Source: Gammaproteobacteria bacterium
GTDB lineage: Bacteria; Pseudomonadota; Gammaproteobacteria; Competibacterales; Competibacteraceae
NCBI GenBank assembly: GCA_020047885.1
Contig: JAIFNF010000059.1
Location: 1-17,382 of the forward strand
Length of the DNA stretch: 17,382 nucleotides
Direction: 5' to 3'
Shown here: positions 1 to 6,817 of the stretch, in pieces
Layout: every line of letters starts with the position of its first letter
Numbering within the stretch: the stretch's first letter is position 1
The notes under the pieces: generated by a model
The model's input: the letters and a program-made list of their open reading frames with translations, nothing else
Databases searched by the model: none
What the model was told of the DNA's origin: nothing
Translations under genes and position numbers: made by a program

Positions 1-748
1 GCCATGATGAGGTGGGACATCTGACGATGGCCTTCAATCGTGTTTTGTCAAAACTGCTTGAAAGTCGTGCTGATCTGGAACGTATGGCGCACCACGACAC
101 GTTGACCGGGTTGCCGAACCGTCGGTTATTGGCTGATCGTATGCAACAAGCGCTGAGCCGTGCTCAACGTAGCCAGCGGCCAATGGCTTTGTTATTTATT
201 GACTTGGATGGATTCAAACCGCTGAATGACTAATTAGGACACGCGGCAGGCGATGCGGCCTTAGGCAACGCGCAATAAAAATCCTCCAGTGATCTGCTGG
301 GATCATGGCTTTGACCGCGGATGAGGATCGCGCCACGGAAAGACACGGAAGACTGGCCAGGTTTGGAAAGGTATGGGACTATTTTTTGCGAGTTGCCTTA
401 TGTGAAGTGGCTGAGCGCTTGTGCGCCGTGGTACGGCGTGAAGATACCGTCGCGCGGGTCGGCGGGGACGAATTCGTGATCCTGCTATCCGACCTGAATA
501 CCGATGCCAGAGCGGCGGTGGAGTTGGTCGCTAATAAATGTCTGGGCGTTTTTCAGCAGCCTTTCGTCATCCATGACCAAGCCTATCGACTGGGAACATC
601 GATTGGGATCGCCATAGGTCATGGCGAGTATTCCCCGGATCAATTGCTGATTGCTGCCGATCAGGCGATGTATCGCGCCAAGGAAGCCGGACGCGGGCAG
701 TTTTTCTGGGCGATGGATCCGTCAGTGTGCCAACCCTCATGGAAATAG
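1..748 (+). pseudogene. HAMP-GGDEF diguanylate cyclase, broken and 5'-truncated by window edge
   Basis: The intact form would make cyclic di-GMP from two GTP at the inner membrane. The frame is already open at position 3 and first reads HDEVGHLTMAFNRVL, typical of the end of a HAMP linker. The start of a GGDEF domain follows (HHDTLTGLPNRRLL, then LLFIDLDGFKPLND). At 231-233 a TAA stands where the family has a variable residue in ND-x-LGH; CAA to TAA is the simplest explanation. The frame then continues LGHAAGDAAL to 263, where a 137-bp net insertion (element plus one TTA) shifts the frame. Joining 263 to 401 restores GDAALCEVAERLCAVVRREDTVARVGGDEF. The active-site GGDEF lies at 461-475, and the product-inhibition site RxxD (RRED) sits five residues before it. 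The C-terminus ends at TAG 746-748 with no EAL domain. With two independent lesions the gene is very likely dead. An ATG at 305 could start a 147-residue fragment, but it lacks the first half of the domain. Confidence 0.9.
264..397 (+). mobile_element. MITE-like element, copy 1 (134 bp), inserted in the GGDEF gene
   Basis: The element starts GGCAACGCGCAA and ends TTTGCGAGTTGCC, which are imperfect terminal inverted repeats of about 13 bp. It is flanked by TTA at 261-263 and 398-400. Removing the element and one TTA restores an open GGDEF reading frame, so the boundaries are exact. It codes for nothing recognisable and has no transposase, so it would have to be moved in trans. It aligns end to end with copy 2 at 3311-3473. 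The last 44 bases (354-397) differ from copy 2 at only three positions, and the left half shares TTTGACCGCG-x-ATGAGGAT. The core keeps the left arm of the palindrome (CCACGGAAAGACACGGAA, 333-350) but has lost the right arm, which accounts for most of its shorter length. The 3-bp TNA-type duplication resembles that of the IS1031/ISL2 branch of the IS5 family; that link is inference. Confidence 0.85.
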
Positions 749-764
749 TAGTCATCTTTTTTAT

Positions 765-863
765 ATGACCAACCCCATCATTCTGGGTGGTCTGATGCTG
801 GCCTTTTATCTGTGTGCGCTCACCGACAGTGCTCCAGCCAACGCTGACGCAGGGGTGCTGTGA
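765..863 (+). CDS. Possible 32-aa signal-peptide-like ORF or gene remnant
   Basis: ATG at 765 opens a 32-residue frame with a hydrophobic stretch ([15 protein letters not shown]) followed by an Ala-rich segment (SAPANADA) that looks like a signal-peptidase site, then stops at TGA. No clear Shine-Dalgarno lies at the right distance; the only purine run (GGAAAT) is too far upstream. It could be the surviving 5' end of a decayed exported-protein gene, or chance. No function is assigned. Confidence 0.15.
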   Translation: MTNPIILGGLMLAFYLCALTDSAPANADAGVL

Positions 864-899
864 AGCCCGTACATCATCACATCAAGGAACAGGTCGAGG

Positions 900-918
900 T
901 CGCCATTGGGAATGGCGA
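900..918. repeat. Perfect 8-bp inverted repeat in the galU leader
   Basis: TCGCCATT (900-907) and AATGGCGA (911-918) pair perfectly around a GGG loop. No T-run follows on the plus strand, so it is not a standard intrinsic terminator. It could be an RNA hairpin or a regulator site. Confidence 0.4.
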
Positions 919-1022
919 GCCTTGCGGTCGGTCGCCTCGCCTACATCAAGTCAAGAGCCACGCGAGTACACGGTTTTCGGCGAATGTCCCCAATAGCGGT
1001 AGGCGGGGTCTTTCCAGCAGAC

Positions 1023-1051
1023 TTGTCCAATCCGCCCGCTTGCCGGACAAT
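1023..1051 (+). promoter_or_regulatory. Candidate sigma70 promoter for galU-ackA(-glmS)
   Basis: TTGTCC (1023-1028), a 17-bp spacer and GACAAT (1046-1051) match the -35/-10 consensus at four of six bases each. It lies about 50 bp before the galU start. The same stretch forms an inverted repeat, TTGTCC with GGACAA (1045-1050), so the apparent hexamers could instead be a protein site. Not conclusive. Confidence 0.3.
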
Positions 1052-1102
1052 GCGCCCACGCAAAACGATAACTTTAGTACGCTCATTCGCGAGGTAGACA
1101 GT

Positions 1103-2023
1103 GTGAAACGGCAAGTGCGCAAGGCGGTTTTTCCGGTCGCTGGACTAGGAACGCGGTTCCTGCCGGCCACCAAGGCCAGTCCCAAGGAAATGCTCCCCAT
1201 CGTCGATAAACCGCTGATTCAGTACGCGGTTGAGGAAGCGGTGGCGGCGGGCGTAGACACCCTGGTGTTCATCATTGGCCGCACCAAGAACGCCATTGCT
1301 GATCACTTCGACAAGGCTTACGAACTGGAAGTTGAACTGGAAACGCGGGGCAAAACCGACCTGCTCAACATCGTGCGCAACATCGTGCCGAAAGGTGTCG
1401 AGTGCGTCTATGTTCGCCAGGCCGAAGCGCTGGGGCTGGGCCATGCGGTGCTGTGCGCCCGGCCGGTGGTGGGCAATGAACCGTTCATGGTCATTCTGGC
1501 TGACGATCTGATCGAGAATGACCCGACTGAAGGCGGGACCATGACCCAAATGGTCCGGTATTTCAATAAATACCAGTGCTCCATCCTGGGTGTTGAACGG
1601 GTGCCCAAGTCGGAAACCAATAAATACGGCATCGTCCATCCCCTGCCCTTCGCCACCCGACTGAGCAACGTCGATGGCATCGTGGAAAAACCCAAGCCCG
1701 AGAATGCCCCCTCTGATCTGGCCGTGGTGGGCCGCTATATTCTCACCTCGCGGATTTTCGATTTGCTGGAACATATCCCGCGTGGCGCGGGTAACGAAAT
1801 CCAGTTGACCGACGGCATCGCTGCCCTGATCAATGAGGAACAGGTGCTGGCCTACGAATTCTCCGGGCGGCGGCATGATTGCGGCAGCAAACTCGGCTAT
1901 CTGGTCGCCACCGTCGAATACGGTCTGCGCCATCCGGAACTGGGTGAACAGTTCCGCGCCTATTTGCAATCCTACGGTTGCTCATTTGGTCAAGCTGCCC
2001 CGGACACAACCGACCAGGAGTAA
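1103..2023 (+). CDS. galU: UTP--glucose-1-phosphate uridylyltransferase
   Basis: Cytoplasmic enzyme making UDP-glucose and pyrophosphate from UTP and glucose-1-P, for LPS, capsule and other glycan synthesis. The nucleotidyltransferase signature is near the N-terminus: [18 protein letters not shown] at residues 14-31, with the basic residues that grip the triphosphate. GLGHAV and the UDP-sugar-binding VVGRYIL segment follow, then [10 protein letters not shown]. Length is 306 residues, near the family's roughly 300. The GTG start at 1103 is chosen because the family begins (M)[20 protein letters not shown], and GAGG at 1091-1094 is spaced 8 nt before it. A longer in-frame start at 860 would add 81 unrelated residues. 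The gene is followed after 6 nt by ackA, whose ribosome site overlaps the galU stop, so the two are almost certainly co-transcribed. Confidence 0.95.
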   Translation: MKRQVRKAVFPVAGLGTRFLPATKASPKEMLPIVDKPLIQYAVEEAVAAGVDTLVFIIGRTKNAIADHFDKAYELEVELETRGKTDLLNIVRNIVPKGVECVYVRQAEALGLGHAVLCARPVVGNEPFMVILADDLIENDPTEGGTMTQMVRYFNKYQCSILGVERVPKSETNKYGIVHPLPFATRLSNVDGIVEKPKPENAPSDLAVVGRYILTSRIFDLLEHIPRGAGNEIQLTDGIAALINEEQVLAYEFSGRRHDCGSKLGYLVATVEYGLRHPELGEQFRAYLQSYGCSFGQAAPDTTDQE

Positions 2024-2029
2024 ACCATC

Positions 2030-3310
2030 ATGTCCCAGGGATTACTGGTTTTAAATGCGGGTTCATCCAGCATCAAATTTTCGGTATTCGCACTGCCCGC
2101 CAATGGGGGCGAACTGGAACTGGTCTGTCGCGGCCTGCAGGAAAACATCGGCGAGGATAATCCGCACTTCAAGGCGTTCGATCATGCCGGGCAGGTCTTG
2201 GCGGATAGTCGGCTGACCGCCCCGGAGGGTCAGTATCGCAAGCTGGCCCCCGAAATGCGCCGCCGTGCGTCCGACCCGGCTTCCGCACCCACCCCAACGC
2301 CCACGTCCACCGCGATTTACGATCATCAGGCGGCGCTGCGCGACCTGCTGACCTGGCTTAAACAGACCCCCGGCCTGCCCGACGTCATCGCGGTCGGCCA
2401 CCGGGTCGTGCATGGCGGCGAGGAATACAGCGATCCCCAGTTGCTGACTCCGGAAATCGTGACCCGGCTGGCGCATTTCATCCCGCTGGCACCGCTGCAT
2501 CAGCCGCATAACCTGGCCGGCATCCATGCCTTAACGGCGGTGCGTCCGGATCTACCGCAAGTCGGCTGCTTCGATACCGCCTTCCACTACGTTCAGCCGG
2601 AACTGGCCAAGCTGTTCGCCCTGCCGCAGGTCTACCGGAAAGAAGGCGTGCGTCGCTATGGCTTCCACGGTCTGTCCTATGAGTTCATCGCTGACCATCT
2701 CGCCGAGGTCATGGGCACGCCGACGACCGGGCGGATAGTGGTCGCGCACTTGGGTAATGGCGCCAGTATGTGCGCCATGCGCGATGGACAGAGCGTCGCC
2801 AGCACCATGGGCTTCACTGCCGTAGAAGGTCTGCCGATGGGCACCCGCACCGGTTCGCTCGATCCCGGCGTACTGATTTATCTGATTGAACAGCACGGCA
2901 TGGGTGCCAAGGATCTGACCAATCTGCTGTACAAACAGTCCGGCCTGCTGGGTCTGTCCGGGATCAGTAACGATATGCGGGAATTACTGGCCAGTCCCGA
3001 TCCCAACGCTAAGCTGGCGGTTGATTATTTCTGCTACCGCATCGCCCGCGAACTCGGGTCACTGGCGGCCTCGCTGGATGGGCTGGATGCACTGGTGTTC
3101 ACTGGCGGCATTGGCGAACATGCCGCGGCGGTGCGCGAGCAGGTCTGCGCCCGTTCGGCCTGGCTAGGCATCGACATGGATCTGGCAGCGAACGCCAGCG
3201 ATGCCCAGCGGATCGACCGGGCGGGCAGTCGCACAGCGGTTTGGGTGTTGCCCACCAATGAAGAACTGGTCATCGCCCGGCATACCCGGCGGTTGGTGTT
3301 GCACGGCTAA
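2030..3310 (+). CDS. ackA: Acetate kinase with a Pro/Thr-rich insert
   Basis: Interconverts acetate plus ATP and acetyl phosphate plus ADP. It normally works with phosphotransacetylase, which is not in the window. Seen in the translation are the first phosphate loop LNAGSSSIKF (N9), GHRVVHGG (R125), FDTAFH (D182), RYGFHGLS (H213), HLGNGAS, MGTRTGSLDPG (R273), FTGGIGEH and TNEE near the end. These are the family's substrate, nucleotide and catalytic positions. At 426 residues it is about 25 longer than usual. The extra length lies around residues 70-97, a charged then Pro/Thr/Ala-rich low-complexity linker (ending TPTPTST) on what should be the surface of the N-terminal lobe. AGGAG across the galU stop is the ribosome site. 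The stop codon TAA (3308-3310) is also the left copy of the target duplication of the element that follows. Confidence 0.95.
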   Translation: MSQGLLVLNAGSSSIKFSVFALPANGGELELVCRGLQENIGEDNPHFKAFDHAGQVLADSRLTAPEGQYRKLAPEMRRRASDPASAPTPTPTSTAIYDHQAALRDLLTWLKQTPGLPDVIAVGHRVVHGGEEYSDPQLLTPEIVTRLAHFIPLAPLHQPHNLAGIHALTAVRPDLPQVGCFDTAFHYVQPELAKLFALPQVYRKEGVRRYGFHGLSYEFIADHLAEVMGTPTTGRIVVAHLGNGASMCAMRDGQSVASTMGFTAVEGLPMGTRTGSLDPGVLIYLIEQHGMGAKDLTNLLYKQSGLLGLSGISNDMRELLASPDPNAKLAVDYFCYRIARELGSLAASLDGLDALVFTGGIGEHAAAVREQVCARSAWLGIDMDLAANASDAQRIDRAGSRTAVWVLPTNEELVIARHTRRLVLHG

Positions 3311-3473
3311 GGCAACCTGCACTGTGAAATCCTCCCGTGATCAACTTGAAACATCGCTTTGACCGCGTATGAGGATTGAGCCACGGAACAACACGGAAAA
3401 AATCTTCCGTGTTGTTCCGTGTTGTTCCGTGGCCAGGTTTGGAAGGGTATGGGAATATTTTTTGCGAGTTACC
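3311..3473 (+). mobile_element. MITE-like element, copy 2 (163 bp), on the ackA stop codon
   Basis: Same family as copy 1. It starts GGCAACCTGCA, ends TTTTGCGAGTTACC, and is flanked by TAA at 3308-3310 (the ackA stop) and at 3474-3476. The core is a long palindrome (3381-3432). Removing the element and one TAA leaves ackA and glmS 15 nt apart, with AAGGG just before glmS, so galU-ackA-glmS was probably a compact operon before insertion. The right-hand TAA rebuilds the TAAGGG that precedes glmS. There is no coding capacity. Strand is assigned by the internal GAGGAT-then-CCACGGAA order shared with the other copies. The transcript can fold into a strong hairpin and may reduce read-through into glmS. 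Confidence 0.85.
3381..3432. repeat. Core palindrome of copy 2: 10-bp units in an 18-bp perfect stem
   Basis: The left arm CCACGGAACAACACGGAA (3381-3398) pairs perfectly with 3415-3432. The right side carries one more 10-bp unit (TTCCGTGTTG, 3405-3414), so the arms hold two and three units. The unit count therefore varies by whole 10-bp steps. RNA of this stretch would form a long stable hairpin. Confidence 0.85.
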
Positions 3474-3491
3474 TAAGGGTCGGAAATCACT

Positions 3492-5327
3492 ATGTGTGGA
3501 ATCGTCGGCGCGATTGCGGAACGGAATGTCACGCCCATCCTGCTGGAAGGACTGCGGCGGCTGGAATACCGGGGCTATGATTCGGCAGGCGTGGTTACCC
3601 TGGACAGCCGGGATGGTCAGTTGCACCGGTTGCGCACGGTGGGCAAGGTGCAGATGCTGGCCGACCGCTTGCAACAAGAACCGGTACGCGGTTCGCTGGG
3701 CATTGCCCACACCCGCTGGGCGACGCATGGCGAACCCTGCGAGCGCAATGCCCATCCCCATGTCAGCAACCAGTCGGTCGCGGTAGTGCATAACGGCATC
3801 ATCGAAAATTACCGGGAACTCAAAGACGAACTCATCGCCGCTGGCTACCACTTTGAATCGGACACCGATACGGAAGTCATTGCCCATTTGATCGACCAGC
3901 AGCGGCGGCAGACCGGTGATCTGCTGACTGCTGTCCAGCAGACGGTAATGCGATTGCACGGTGCTTACAGTTTGGGCGTGATCTGCCGTGAAGCACCGGA
4001 ACGGCTGATTGCGGCACGAGCTGGCAGTCCCCTGGTGCTGGGCATTGGCATTGAGGAGCACTTCATCGCCTCGGACGTCTTTGCCCTGGCTCCGGTCACG
4101 CAAACCTTTGTGTTCCTGGACGAAGGCGATATTGCTGACGTGCAGCGCGAAGGTTTCACCCTCTATGACCACACGGGTCAGACGGTAGAACGACCCTTGG
4201 CCTACTCCGCCCAGCAGGGCGCGGCCATTGGCAAGGGCGGCTACCGCCATTTCATGCTCAAGGAAATCTTCGAGCAACCGACGGTGGTCGCCGAAACCTT
4301 GGCGGGACGTATTCATCAAGGCCGGTTGCTGGATGAGAGCTTTGGACCGGAAGCCGGGTCAGTGCTGGATCGCACGGCAGGCGTCCACATTGTCGCCTGC
4401 GGCACCAGCTATCACGCCGGGCTGGTCGCCCGCTACTGGTTGGAACAGTTGGGCGTCCCCTGCATGGTCGAAGTCGCTAGTGAATACCGCTACCGGCTTG
4501 GCGTCACGCCACCGGGAACGCTATTCGTCAGCCTTTCCCAGTCCGGGGAAACCGCGGATACCCTGGCGGCGCTGCGGGCGGCTAAAGAACGCGGCTATCT
4601 GTCCACCCTGGCGATCTGCAATGTCGCGGAAAGCTCGCTGGTGCGCGAATCGGCCTTGACCTTGTTGACCCGCGCCGGGCGGGAAATCGGCGTCGCTTCC
4701 ACCAAGGCGTTCACTACCCAACTCGTCGTTTTGCGCTTACTGGCGCTGCGGCTGGGTCGGCGGCACGGTTTGAGCGCTGCCGAAGAAGCGGCTTTCGTGC
4801 GTGATCTGGAACGGTTGCCGAAGGTGCTGGAAGAGGCGCTGGTACTGGACAGCGCTATTGAGCGGCTGGCCGAACATTTCGCTGAGAAACATCACGCCCT
4901 GTTCCTGGGTCGTGGCCCCCAATATCCCATCGCCATGGAAGGGGCGCTCAAGCTCAAGGAAATCTCGTACATTCACGCCGAAGCCTATCCCGCCGGGGAA
5001 CTCAAGCACGGCCCGCTGGCGCTGGTGGACAGCGATATGCCGGTGGTTTGCGTGTTGCCGAAGGACGGCTTGCTGGAGAAAGTCCTGTCGAATTTGCAGG
5101 AAGTGCGTGCCCGGGGCGGCGTGCTGTTCCTGTTCGCTGACCGGGAAGTCGATACCCCTCTCAGCGGCGTTGACACCCACGTCCTGTCACTGGGTGCGGT
5201 GCCGGAATCCATCGCACCCATCGTCTTCACCATTCCGTTGCAACTGCTGGCCTATCATGTCGCCATTCTCAAAGGCACCGACGTCGATCAACCCCGCAAT
5301 CTGGCCAAATCCGTCACGGTGGAATGA
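3492..5327 (+). CDS. glmS: Glutamine--fructose-6-phosphate aminotransferase (isomerizing)
   Basis: First step of UDP-GlcNAc synthesis: fructose-6-P plus glutamine gives glucosamine-6-P plus glutamate, feeding peptidoglycan and lipid [10 protein letters not shown] gives the catalytic Cys2, exposed when Met1 is removed. The class II amidotransferase domain follows, with HTRWATHG (R75) and HNGIIENY (N101-G102). Two SIS sugar-isomerase domains come next, with [24 protein letters not shown] and [21 protein letters not shown], and the invariant C-terminal tail [10 protein letters not shown]. Length is 611 residues, as expected. The start is fixed because Cys must be residue 2. The ribosome site is weak (AAGGG about 11 nt upstream, created or kept by the element's target duplication). 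No glmS ribozyme is recognisable upstream. It was probably third in galU-ackA-glmS. Confidence 0.97.
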   Translation: MCGIVGAIAERNVTPILLEGLRRLEYRGYDSAGVVTLDSRDGQLHRLRTVGKVQMLADRLQQEPVRGSLGIAHTRWATHGEPCERNAHPHVSNQSVAVVHNGIIENYRELKDELIAAGYHFESDTDTEVIAHLIDQQRRQTGDLLTAVQQTVMRLHGAYSLGVICREAPERLIAARAGSPLVLGIGIEEHFIASDVFALAPVTQTFVFLDEGDIADVQREGFTLYDHTGQTVERPLAYSAQQGAAIGKGGYRHFMLKEIFEQPTVVAETLAGRIHQGRLLDESFGPEAGSVLDRTAGVHIVACGTSYHAGLVARYWLEQLGVPCMVEVASEYRYRLGVTPPGTLFVSLSQSGETADTLAALRAAKERGYLSTLAICNVAESSLVRESALTLLTRAGREIGVASTKAFTTQLVVLRLLALRLGRRHGLSAAEEAAFVRDLERLPKVLEEALVLDSAIERLAEHFAEKHHALFLGRGPQYPIAMEGALKLKEISYIHAEAYPAGELKHGPLALVDSDMPVVCVLPKDGLLEKVLSNLQEVRARGGVLFLFADREVDTPLSGVDTHVLSLGAVPESIAPIVFTIPLQLLAYHVAILKGTDVDQPRNLAKSVTVE

Positions 5328-5337
5328 TCCAGGCAGT

Positions 5338-5367
5338 TTTTGCGCCCTTTGCAAAAGGGTCTAAACT
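5338..5367 (+). promoter_or_regulatory. Overlapping palindromes and possible promoter before sthA
   Basis: Two alternative stems share bases: TTTTGC (5338-5343) with GCAAAA (5351-5356), and CCCTTT (5345-5350) with AAAGGG (5354-5359). TAAACT at 5362-5367 could be a -10 box, with a poor -35 (TTTGCG, 5339-5344) 17 bp upstream. The second stem has no T-run after it, so a classical terminator for glmS is doubtful. The arrangement would suit an operator between -35 and -10, but this is inference. Confidence 0.3.
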
Positions 5368-5403
5368 ATTCGCCAGTCTTTCCAAATCAATGAGCGTGTC
5401 AGA

Positions 5404-6804
5404 ATGAACCATAAAAAATACGATGTCATCGTGATTGGAACAGGTCCCGGCGGAGAAGGCGCGGCCATGAAGGCGGCTAAGGACGGCAAGTCCGTCGGGG
5501 TGATCGAAAAGCACCATCTGGTTGGCGGCGGCTGCACCCACTGGGGTACCATCCCGTCCAAGGCGTTGCGCCATTCCATCAACCGGATGCTGGAATTCAA
5601 CACCAGTCCGGCGTTTCGCAACGCACTGGGTCACGCCCTCAAGCTGTCCTATCCCGAACTACTGCGCTCCGCTGAGTCGGTGATTGCCCGGCAAACCGCC
5701 ATGCGCCGGGATTTCTACGAACGCAACCGGGTGCGGCTCTATCACGGTCAAGCCAAATTTCTGGACGCCCATACCCTGGAAGTCCGATCCGGCAGTGCCG
5801 AACCCACCCTCCTGAACGCGGACGCCTTCATCATCGCCAGTGGCTCGCACCCGTTCCGCCCCCAGGATATCGACTTCAATCATCCGCGCATTTTCGACAG
5901 CGACACCATTCTGAGCATGTCCACCACACCGCGCTCGATCCTGATCTATGGCGCGGGAGTGATCGGCTGTGAATATGCCAGTATCTTCCGCAACATGGGC
6001 TGCAAGGTCGACCTGGTGGACACCCGGGCGCAATTGCTCTCCTTCCTGGATGATGAAATCGCCCACGCGCTCAGCTACCACCTGCGCGACCAGGGCGTGA
6101 TGATCCGCCATAACGAGGACTACGAAGCCGTTGAAGGTCAGCCGGATGGCATGACCATGTCCTTCAAATCCGGCAAGCGCATCAAGGCCGACGTGCTGCT
6201 GTGGGCGAATGGCCGCACCGGGAACACGGCGAACATGGGATTGGAAGACCTGGGCATTACGCCGAATAATCGCGGCCAGATCAAAGTTGATGACAACTAC
6301 CGGACTGCCCTGCCGCACATCTACGCGGTTGGCGACGTGATTGGCTATCCCAGCCTGGCCAGTGCCGCCTACGATCAAGGCCGGTTCGCGGCGACGCATC
6401 TGGTGGAAGGCAGTTGTGACCATCATCTGATCGATTACATCCCGACCGGCATCTACACCTCGCCGGAGATCAGTTCTGTAGGCCGCACCGAGCGTGAACT
6501 GACCGAAGCGCGGATCCCCTATGAAGTCGGCCACGCCTATTTCAAGAGCCTGGCGCGCGCCCAGATTACCGGGCGCACGGTAGGTATTCTCAAGCTGCTG
6601 TTCCACCGCGACACACTGGAAATTCTGGGTATCCACTGCTTCGGCGACCAGGCGGCGGAAATCGTCCACATTGGCCAGGCCATCATGGCGCAGCCCGGCG
6701 AGGCCAATAGCATTCAATATTTCGTCAACACCACGTTCAATTACCCGACCATGGCCGAGGCGTACCGCGTCGCTGCCCTGAATGGTCTCAATCGACTGGC
6801 TTGA
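5404..6804 (+). CDS. sthA: Soluble pyridine nucleotide transhydrogenase
   Basis: FAD flavoprotein that moves hydride between NADPH and NAD+ in the cytoplasm, mainly draining excess NADPH. It belongs to the disulfide-reductase fold. The FAD-binding GTGPGGEG is at residues 12-19, the NAD(P)-binding [13 protein letters not shown] at 183-195, and the second FAD motif around [12 protein letters not shown]. The diagnostic site reads [16 protein letters not shown]44 is present but the second redox cysteine is T49, which separates SthA from lipoamide dehydrogenase and glutathione reductase. The C-terminal dimerisation domain has [17 protein letters not shown]. Length of 466 residues is normal. ATG 5404 is the natural start, right before [12 protein letters not shown], with a weak GAG upstream. 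It ends 13 nt before pilU, so the two may be co-transcribed. Confidence 0.96.
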   Translation: MNHKKYDVIVIGTGPGGEGAAMKAAKDGKSVGVIEKHHLVGGGCTHWGTIPSKALRHSINRMLEFNTSPAFRNALGHALKLSYPELLRSAESVIARQTAMRRDFYERNRVRLYHGQAKFLDAHTLEVRSGSAEPTLLNADAFIIASGSHPFRPQDIDFNHPRIFDSDTILSMSTTPRSILIYGAGVIGCEYASIFRNMGCKVDLVDTRAQLLSFLDDEIAHALSYHLRDQGVMIRHNEDYEAVEGQPDGMTMSFKSGKRIKADVLLWANGRTGNTANMGLEDLGITPNNRGQIKVDDNYRTALPHIYAVGDVIGYPSLASAAYDQGRFAATHLVEGSCDHHLIDYIPTGIYTSPEISSVGRTERELTEARIPYEVGHAYFKSLARAQITGRTVGILKLLFHRDTLEILGIHCFGDQAAEIVHIGQAIMAQPGEANSIQYFVNTTFNYPTMAEAYRVAALNGLNRLA

Positions 6805-6817
6805 AGGAGCGTTTTTC

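Larger units (their letters stand above)
749..1102 (+). other. Gene-poor leader between the GGDEF pseudogene and galU
   Basis: These 354 bases hold no convincing gene. Visible are a 32-codon signal-peptide-like ORF (765-863), a perfect 8-bp hairpin (900-918) and a promoter-like pair that is also an inverted repeat (1023-1051). The frame upstream of galU is open back to a GTG at 860, but its translation does not resemble the start of GalU and has no ribosome site. The stretch may be the galU leader plus debris from a decayed gene. Confidence 0.6.

Noticed and set aside
305..748. Separate 147-residue GGDEF protein starting inside the element
   Set aside because: Its first 33 residues are element sequence and it lacks the first half of the domain; better described as the 3' part of the pseudogene.
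860..1102. N-terminal extension of galU from a GTG at 860
   Set aside because: The 81 extra residues show no GalU similarity and no ribosome site, while the 1103 start has GAGG 8 nt upstream and matches the family N-terminus.
1145..1969. Open frame antisense to galU (274 codons)
   Set aside because: Shadow of a conserved gene; no independent coding signal.
3405..3473. Outward promoter in copy 2 driving glmS
   Set aside because: TATGGG and nearby AT-rich bases give at most three of six -10 matches and no matching -35; too weak to call.
3474..3491. glmS ribozyme upstream of glmS
   Set aside because: Only 18 bases separate the element from the start codon and no ribozyme core is visible; that ribozyme is chiefly known from Gram-positive bacteria.
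3270..4319. Long open frame antisense to glmS (349 codons)
   Set aside because: Runs opposite a fully conserved glmS and through the element; translation shows no domain-like features. Typical antisense artefact of GC-rich coding DNA.
6782..6817. Extended pilU start inside sthA
   Set aside because: The ATG at 6818 has a good AAGGAG ribosome site and the family N-terminus; the upstream 12 codons overlap sthA.
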